Assembly (NCBI GenBank): GCA_027621335.1
Contig: JAQCAN010000015.1
Span: 1-19,714 of the forward strand
Direction of reading: 5' to 3'
DNA length: 19,714 bases
Origin: Bacteroidota bacterium
GTDB taxonomy: Bacteria > Bacteroidota > Bacteroidia > Flavobacteriales_D > JABDKJ01
The position numbers and the translations under genes were made by a program. The notes beneath the pieces are model-generated. The model did not search any database, was not told the origin of the DNA, and saw nothing but the letters and a program-made list of their open reading frames with translations. How positions within the stretch are numbered: the first letter of the stretch is position 1; each line of letters starts with the position of its first letter. This document shows, in pieces, positions 15,022 through 19,714 of the stretch.

Positions 15022-16461
15022 ATGAAAAAGTTCATCAGCACCTTATCCATTGCCATCCTTGGTGGTTTCATTGCCTTGGGAAGTTATAAGCTATTCGTGG
15101 AGGAACCAACGGCAGTCAAGGTCGTGGAGCAGTCTCTCCCAATCAAGTACGCCTCTCTTCCCACAGATTATCAGGGCCATGTGTTGGACTTCACTGCGGC
15201 TGTGGAATCCAGCCTGAATACGGTGGTACACATCAAGACGGAGACCATGGGGCCTCAGAGCGTGAATCCATGGATCGACATGTTCCACCAAGGCATCAAA
15301 CCTCAGATGATGCAGTCGTCTGGCTCTGGTGTCATCATCTCGCAGGACGGCTATATCGTAACGAATAACCACGTTATAGACCACGCGAATCGCATCCAGG
15401 TCACTTTGAACGATAACCGCACTGTGGATGCTGAAGTCATCGGAGCCGATCCCGCCTTCGACCTCGCCCTACTCAAAATCGATGAAGAGGACTTGCCTTT
15501 CGCCACCTTCGGTGATTCTGATGGTGTACGCATCGGAGAGTGGGTCTTGGCTGTGGGGAACCCCTTCAATCTGACCTCCACAGTCACTGCTGGAATTGTC
15601 AGTGCCAAAGGAAGGAACATCAACATCTTGGACTTCGACCCCAATCGGGAGATCTTCCCTGTGGAGAGTTTCATCCAGACAGATGCTGCCGTGAATCCAG
15701 GGAACAGCGGTGGCGCTTTGGTCAATACGCGAGGAGAACTTATTGGAATCAATACGGCCATCGCAAGTCGCACTGGCTCATATAGCGGGTATTCCTTTGC
15801 TGTGCCAAGCAGCATTGTACAGAAAGTGACGCATGACCTATTGGAATTTGGGAATGTGCAACGTGCCTATATCGGGGTGAGTATCGCAGAATTGAATCAA
15901 GAATTGGCGGATCGATTGGGAATAGAGGATGTGGCCGGAGTCTATGTGCGCGGTCTTACCGAGGGAGGTGCTGCCGCTATTGTGGGCATACGTGAAGGAG
16001 ATATCATCTACATGGTGGCCGGAAAGCGGGTGAACCATGTTCCAGAACTCCAAGAACATGTGAGCCGATACCGTCCAGGCGATAAATTGAAAGTAACGGT
16101 GAAGCGGGGCAATGATCTCTTAGAGTATGACGTTACAGTAACTGACCGCTATGGAAATACCACAGTGGATACTTCAGCCAGATCAGCGAATGTGCGAACT
16201 AAGGACGCGGTATTCGAGGTGGTCGGGAAGCAAGAATTAGAACGATTGAATATAGCAATGGGAGTTCGATTGAGTCAGGATCTGAATGGACGTTTTAAAA
16301 GAGCAGGCATTCAGGAAGGCTTCATCATCACCCGTATCAACAAGAAGACAATAGAGAAGCCGGAAGATGTCGTGTCGCTATTGGAACCCAAGGAGGGAGG
16401 TGTTCTGATAGAAGGGGTGTACCCCAACGGAACGGTCGCATACTACGGCTTCGGGATGTGA
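15022..16461 (+). CDS. HtrA/DegP-family periplasmic serine protease with two PDZ domains
   Basis: A 479-aa envelope protease and chaperone that handles misfolded exported proteins. The N-terminus MKKFISTLSIAILGGFIALG is a signal peptide or membrane anchor without a clear cleavage site. The trypsin-like domain has the full triad: His117 in TNNHVID, Asp147 in PAFDLALLKID and Ser229 in NPGNSGGALV. PDZ1 (about 283-380) starts RAYIGVSI and contains GGAAAIVGIREGDII. PDZ2 (about 395-479) contains RAGIQEGFIITRINKK and ends YYGFGM. The two-PDZ layout fits DegP/DegQ, though the distinction between them cannot be made here, so no symbol is given. It is followed by a strong terminator and is probably monocistronic. 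Confidence 0.95.
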   Translation: MKKFISTLSIAILGGFIALGSYKLFVEEPTAVKVVEQSLPIKYASLPTDYQGHVLDFTAAVESSLNTVVHIKTETMGPQSVNPWIDMFHQGIKPQMMQSSGSGVIISQDGYIVTNNHVIDHANRIQVTLNDNRTVDAEVIGADPAFDLALLKIDEEDLPFATFGDSDGVRIGEWVLAVGNPFNLTSTVTAGIVSAKGRNINILDFDPNREIFPVESFIQTDAAVNPGNSGGALVNTRGELIGINTAIASRTGSYSGYSFAVPSSIVQKVTHDLLEFGNVQRAYIGVSIAELNQELADRLGIEDVAGVYVRGLTEGGAAAIVGIREGDIIYMVAGKRVNHVPELQEHVSRYRPGDKLKVTVKRGNDLLEYDVTVTDRYGNTTVDTSARSANVRTKDAVFEVVGKQELERLNIAMGVRLSQDLNGRFKRAGIQEGFIITRINKKTIEKPEDVVSLLEPKEGGVLIEGVYPNGTVAYYGFGM

Positions 16462-16563
16462 GAACTAAGCGCATTGATAAACCTGCATGAGTCAAGTATA
16501 GAAACCGCGTTCATCTGTTAATCTGTTTTGAATCAGTTTATTAGTGACATCTCACATCCGATG

Positions 16564-16597
16564 CAGGGAGTCGACAACGGTCGGCTCCCTGTTTTTT
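16564..16597 (+). terminator. Rho-independent terminator after the HtrA gene
   Basis: CAGGGAG (16564-16570) pairs with CTCCCTG (16585-16591), extended inward by a T-G wobble and CGAC/GTCG around the loop AACG. The resulting 12-bp stem is followed directly by six T (16592-16597). Confidence 0.93.
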
Positions 16598-16616
16598 AGT
16601 ACAATCAACACACTAA

Positions 16617-16653
16617 GTTACCTTGTCTTGTAGGTAACAAAACCGTACCTTTG
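16617..16653 (+). promoter_or_regulatory. Bacteroidota-type promoter of rpoD, with an inverted repeat around the -33 element
   Basis: TACCTTTG at 16646-16653 matches the Bacteroidota -7 consensus TAnnTTTG exactly. A TTG at 16623-16625 lies 20 nt upstream, the expected -33 spacing. GTTACC (16617-16622) and GGTAAC (16633-16638) form a perfect inverted repeat whose 10-nt spacer begins with that TTG. Transcription should start near 16660, leaving a leader of about 70 nt. The leader contains a small GGCTT/AAGCC hairpin. Confidence 0.75.
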
Positions 16654-16727
16654 TGGACTGCTTACAGTTGGCTTTACCTTAAGCCCAAGCAGGCCGCCTT
16701 AACACTTTAAATGAACCTACACTTCGT

Positions 16728-17594
16728 ATGAGACAGCTTAAGATTACCAAGTCCATAACCAATCGTGAAAGCCAATCTCTAGACAAGTACTTACAAGAGA
16801 TCAGTAAAGAAGAGCTTATCACTGCCCAAGAGGAAGTGGAGTTAGCCCAGCGTATCAAGCAGGGTGATCAGCGAGCGCTCGACAAACTGACCCGTGCCAA
16901 TCTGCGTTTCGTGGTCTCGGTCTCCAAGCAGTATCAAAACCAAGGACTCAGTCTTCCCGACCTTATCAATGAGGGAAACCTCGGCCTGATCAAGGCCGCA
17001 CAACGTTTCGATGAGACCCGTGGATTCAAATTCATCTCTTATGCCGTATGGTGGATCCGTCAGAGTATCCTTCAGGCCTTGGCTGAGCAATCCAGGATTG
17101 TACGTCTTCCTTTGAACCAGGTCGGTTCCTTGAGCAAGATCAATAAGATGTTCTCCAAGTTGGAGCAGGAATTCGAGCGTCCGCCATCAGCAGAAGAATT
17201 AGCCCATGCCTTGGATCTTCCTACTGAGAAGGTCGCGCAGTCCTTGAAAGTGAGTGGACGTCACATCTCTATGGATGCCCCTTTCACCGATGATGGCGAT
17301 AGCAACTCCCTCTTGGATGTCTTGATCAATGATGATTCCCCGGATGCGGACAGCACTCTATTGAACGAATCTCTTCAGAATGAGGTGGAGCGCTCATTAG
17401 CCACTCTTTCAGGAAGGGAACGCGATGTGATACGCCTCTTCTTTGGAATAGGAATGAACCACGGACTCACCTTGGATGAAATCGGAGAGAAATTCGATCT
17501 AACGCGTGAGCGCGTGCGCCAGATCAAAGAGAAAGCGATACGAAAGCTGAAACAGCAATCTAAAAGCAAACTACTAAAAGCCTATCTCGGATAG
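16728..17594 (+). CDS. rpoD: Primary RNA polymerase sigma factor, RpoD/SigA type
   Basis: A 288-aa group 1-type sigma-70 factor of the short Bacteroidota form, which lacks the long acidic region 1.1. Region 1.2 begins SLDKYLQEISKEELIT (17-32). Region 2 holds LRFVVSVSKQYQNQGLSLPD (59-78) and the promoter-melting segment GFKFISYAVWWIRQSILQAL (99-118). Region 3 includes ERPPSAEELAHALDLP. Region 4 ends with GLTLDEIGEKFDLTRERVRQ (246-265), the helix-turn-helix that reads the -33 element. In Bacteroidota this protein recognises TTG and TAnnTTTG promoters, and such a promoter lies directly upstream. The gene is probably monocistronic: a terminator precedes it, and the next one overlaps its stop codon. 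Confidence 0.96.
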   Translation: MRQLKITKSITNRESQSLDKYLQEISKEELITAQEEVELAQRIKQGDQRALDKLTRANLRFVVSVSKQYQNQGLSLPDLINEGNLGLIKAAQRFDETRGFKFISYAVWWIRQSILQALAEQSRIVRLPLNQVGSLSKINKMFSKLEQEFERPPSAEELAHALDLPTEKVAQSLKVSGRHISMDAPFTDDGDSNSLLDVLINDDSPDADSTLLNESLQNEVERSLATLSGRERDVIRLFFGIGMNHGLTLDEIGEKFDLTRERVRQIKEKAIRKLKQQSKSKLLKAYLG

Positions 17595-17606
17595 GCTTTT
17601 TTCTTT
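17576..17606 (+). terminator. Rho-independent terminator overlapping the rpoD stop codon
   Basis: AAAAGCCTATC (17576-17586) and GATAGGCTTTT (17590-17600) are perfect complements around a 3-nt loop, followed by further T residues. The last rpoD codons and its TAG stop (17592-17594) lie inside the stem. Confidence 0.9.
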
Positions 17607-17654
17607 TATAGCCCTTATTGTCACAGATACACTTTCAAATTCCTTTATTCAAAC

Positions 17655-19106
17655 ATGTCAATGGAAACCATCACTCAAACAAATGAGAAATGGATCGAGA
17701 GGAAGCGAGCGGGAGTAGGCCTGCTCAATGCCATAGGCGACCTCATGTACCGAAAGAATATAGAACTTGTGCTCTTCCGCGCACCCCTCATCGATCAAAG
17801 CGTCCCGGAGTTGCTCAACCTGCATGAATATGCCAGGGATATAGTAAACAAGCCCATCGATATCCACGCCACCTCCTCCCTGGCAATGAAGTTGACAGAG
17901 ATGGACTTGGCCCCTTCCAAGATCGATATCGGCCGATTATCCAGTGAGTGGATGACCGAGGGCCACGCTTATTCAAGCCAAGAGGATTTCTTGAATGATA
18001 AGCTAGGCCAATTCCTCGGTCGACAAGCCAGTCACGACATCCAACCTAAGGATGTGGTGCTCTATGGTTTTGGTCGCATTGGGCGATTATGTGCCCGCGA
18101 ACTCATTCGAATGAGTGGCGCGGGGCAGCAATTGCGCCTCAGGGCGATTGTTCTGAGAAAGGTGGATGACTTGCAGATCACCAAAAGGGCAGCTCTATTT
18201 CGAATGGACTCTGTCCATGGTCCTTTCTCAGGAGTGGTAACTGAGGATAAGCAGAACCAGCAACTCATCATCAATGGACAGATCGTGAAGCTGATAGCCG
18301 CAGAGAACCCTGAGGACATTGACTACACAGCCTATGGAATTGACAACGCTTTGGTCATTGACAATACAGGTGTATATCGCGATAAGGAACAGTTAGGGCG
18401 TCACCTGAAGGCCAAGGGTATCTCCAAAGCACTATTGACCGCCCCTGGATCAGAGATGCCGAACATCGTCTATGGTCTCAACCATGGAGATCATGACATT
18501 GAAGAGACCCATCTGTGGTCTGCAGCCAGTTGCACCACCAATGCCATTTCTCCAGTATTAGCGGTGATCGATGAGGCCTTTGGAGTGGAGAAAGGGCACA
18601 TAGAGACTGTCCATGCCTACACGAATGATCAGAACCTTTTGGACAACTTCCATAGCAAAGAGCGCAGGGGGCGGTCAGCGGCCATGAACATGGTCATTAC
18701 TGAGACTGGCGCAGGCAAGGCTGTCACGAAGGTGATGCCTCAGTTCAAGGACAAACTGACCGCCAATGCAGTGCGTGTGCCTACTCCCAACGGATCACTG
18801 GCTATCATGCACCTCAGTTTGAACAGCAAGGTGGACAAGGACATGGTCAATGCGGCCATGAAGAAAGCGGCCCTTGAAGGCGAGCTGGTGAATCAGATCC
18901 GTTATAGCATCGAGCCAGAACTGGTCTCCAATGATATCATAGGCAATTCCTGTTGCTCGGTCTACGATTCTCCGGCTACCATTGTCTCCAATGATGGAAA
19001 GAACTGCGTGGTCTACGTCTGGTATGACAATGAATTCGGCTACACGAAGCAGGTGCTCCGTTTGGCGAAGTACATCGCGAAGGTGAGGCGACTCATCTAT
19101 TACTGA
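17655..19106 (+). CDS. Glyceraldehyde-3-phosphate dehydrogenase, long form with N-terminal extension
   Basis: A 483-aa GAPDH that interconverts glyceraldehyde 3-phosphate and 1,3-bisphosphoglycerate in the cytoplasm. The canonical enzyme starts at about residue 133 (VVLYGFGRIGR, cofactor loop at 138-144). The catalytic Cys293 lies in ASCTTN, and His320 lies in the equivalent of the HSYT motif (here VHAYTND). The C-terminus has the conserved WYDNEFGYTKQV. The roughly 130-residue N-terminal extension (KWIERKRAGVGLLNAIGDLM, with HATSSLAMKLTEMDL further on) is helical-looking and has no motif I recognise. The usual Asp that binds the NAD ribose after the second strand appears replaced (IVLRKVDD), so NADP use is possible. 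Longer GAPDHs of this kind are known in Bacteroidota. ATG 17655 is chosen as start; ATG 17661 is equally possible. Confidence 0.93.
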   Translation: MSMETITQTNEKWIERKRAGVGLLNAIGDLMYRKNIELVLFRAPLIDQSVPELLNLHEYARDIVNKPIDIHATSSLAMKLTEMDLAPSKIDIGRLSSEWMTEGHAYSSQEDFLNDKLGQFLGRQASHDIQPKDVVLYGFGRIGRLCARELIRMSGAGQQLRLRAIVLRKVDDLQITKRAALFRMDSVHGPFSGVVTEDKQNQQLIINGQIVKLIAAENPEDIDYTAYGIDNALVIDNTGVYRDKEQLGRHLKAKGISKALLTAPGSEMPNIVYGLNHGDHDIEETHLWSAASCTTNAISPVLAVIDEAFGVEKGHIETVHAYTNDQNLLDNFHSKERRGRSAAMNMVITETGAGKAVTKVMPQFKDKLTANAVRVPTPNGSLAIMHLSLNSKVDKDMVNAAMKKAALEGELVNQIRYSIEPELVSNDIIGNSCCSVYDSPATIVSNDGKNCVVYVWYDNEFGYTKQVLRLAKYIAKVRRLIYY

Positions 19107-19123
19107 TTTATCCTTGAAATAGC

Positions 19124-19160
19124 GAAAAAGGCTGCATGTCAATGGATGTGCAGCTTTTTC
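19124..19160 (+). terminator. Rho-independent terminator after the GAPDH gene
   Basis: GAAAAAG (19124-19130) pairs with CTTTTTC (19154-19160) and CTGCA (19132-19136) with TGCAG (19149-19153), with one bulged G at 19131. The right arm supplies the T-run, and the A-rich left arm could allow function in both directions. Confidence 0.85.
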
Positions 19161-19238
19161 ATAGAGGTCCTGTATCAGATTCCAAGTGGACTTACCCAAC
19201 CTACTTTTTCATCTATGGACTTGAGCTCCTATATGGTC

Positions 19239-19246
19239 TAACTTTA
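19239..19246 (+). promoter_or_regulatory. Possible -7 promoter element before the HYR protein
   Basis: TAACTTTA matches seven of eight positions of TAnnTTTG, 15 bp before the start codon. A TTG at 19221-19223 lies 15 nt upstream, shorter than the usual spacing, so the call is weak. Confidence 0.3.
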
Positions 19247-19261
19247 CGTTCATCTTGAAAA

Positions 19262-19714
19262 ATGAGCCCAACTAAGGCCATATATCCTCTCCTGCTCGTT
19301 TTCTTAGTCAGCTTGGTAACTATTGAGAGCAATGGACAATCTTCGAATGCACTGGATTCTCTGCCCCCTACGATCAGCAATTGCCCCGTGAACAGTATCG
19401 AAGTGGCTGACAGCGTATGCGAGTTCATTATTCAGGATTACACGGGCATTCCCTTGGTCGAGGACGATAGCACTGCAACTCCTGACCTCATTATCACGCA
19501 ATGGCCACTAGCAGGAACAATTTTATCTGGCCATGGCACAAGTCAGACTGTGACACTCACTGTGACGGACGCCAACGGGAATTCAGCTGACTGCAGCTTT
19601 GAAATCAACTTAGAAGATCACATGGATCCAGTGATCGCTTGCCCTGAGGATGTGACCGTCTCGGCCGATTCGGCCGCTTGTGAAGCGACCGATGTAATCC
19701 TGGGCCTTCCCCTC
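19262..19714 (+). CDS. Secreted HYR-domain protein, N-terminal part (runs off the window)
   Basis: From ATG 19262 the frame stays open to the window edge, giving 151 residues. A signal peptide (MSPTKAIYPLLLVFLVSLVT, cut near NGQ26) is followed by two immunoglobulin-like units. The first starts near PPTISNCPV (about 35) and contains TVTLTVTDANGNSADCSFEI. The second starts with DPVIACPEDVTVSADSAAC (about 122). The DxxxPxIxCP start and TVTDANGN-x-xxC end are hallmarks of HYR repeats, with paired cysteines probably forming disulfides. In Bacteroidota such proteins are long T9SS-exported surface or adhesin-like molecules, so many more repeats and a sorting domain are expected beyond the window. 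That expectation is inference. Confidence 0.85.
   Translation, partial: MSPTKAIYPLLLVFLVSLVTIESNGQSSNALDSLPPTISNCPVNSIEVADSVCEFIIQDYTGIPLVEDDSTATPDLIITQWPLAGTILSGHGTSQTVTLTVTDANGNSADCSFEINLEDHMDPVIACPEDVTVSADSAACEATDVILGLPL

Noticed and set aside
1..19714. tRNA, rRNA, transposase, phage or defence genes
   Set aside because: No cloverleaf with a T-loop, no rRNA motif, and no transposase, integrase, toxin or nuclease signatures were seen on either strand.

Overview
The window reads as about 20 kb of a Bacteroidota chromosome, most likely a marine Flavobacteriales- or Saprospiria-like lineage with moderate GC. The main evidence is a secreted protease that carries SprB-type repeats and a type IX secretion (T9SS) C-terminal sorting domain. 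An exact TAnnTTTG -7 promoter element lies upstream of a short (288 aa) RpoD-type sigma factor, purine-rich Shine-Dalgarno sequences are largely absent, and several signal peptides end in AQ or xQ. The genus cannot be decided from the sequence alone.

Layout. Positions 1-151 hold the C-terminus of a concentrative nucleoside transporter. Positions 235-3504 encode a very large FG-GAP/VCBS-repeat lipoprotein with a central ASPIC/UnbV segment. It is convergent with, and overlaps by 11 bp, a minus-strand gene (3494-6883) for an M43-type metalloprotease with PKD, SprB and T9SS modules. Positions 7003-8924 hold a two-gene plus-strand unit: a secreted protein I do not recognise and a spermidine-synthase-like methyltransferase joined by an ATGA overlap. 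That unit overlaps an unrecognised secreted protein on the minus strand (8914-9846), again by 11 bp. A GNAT acetyltransferase follows at 9864-10370.

Positions 10371-11094 are the least ordinary part of the window. They contain a run of ten C, a small signal-peptide ORF, and an overlapping out-of-frame ORF that looks like half of a T9SS sorting domain. Inside the latter are degenerate heptanucleotide repeats arranged as a long imperfect inverted repeat.

Positions 11095-14844 are a minus-strand housekeeping cluster in transcription order dapF, GNAT, mltG, phosphohexomutase. The first three are joined by 4-bp start/stop overlaps. dapF and mltG connect the cluster to peptidoglycan synthesis. Positions 15022-16461 encode an HtrA/DegP-like protease, followed by a strong intrinsic terminator, then rpoD with a recognisable Bacteroidota promoter, then a GAPDH with a roughly 130-residue N-terminal extension. 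Rho-independent terminators follow htrA, rpoD and gap. The window ends inside a secreted HYR-domain protein (19262 onward).

Most of the window is ordinary chromosomal content, and I do not see a defence system, prophage, CRISPR array or transposase. The most unusual signals are the heptad inverted repeat within the split T9SS fragment, palindromic operator-like sites before htrA and around the rpoD -33 element, the atypical GAPDH, and the coupled unknown-plus-methyltransferase pair.
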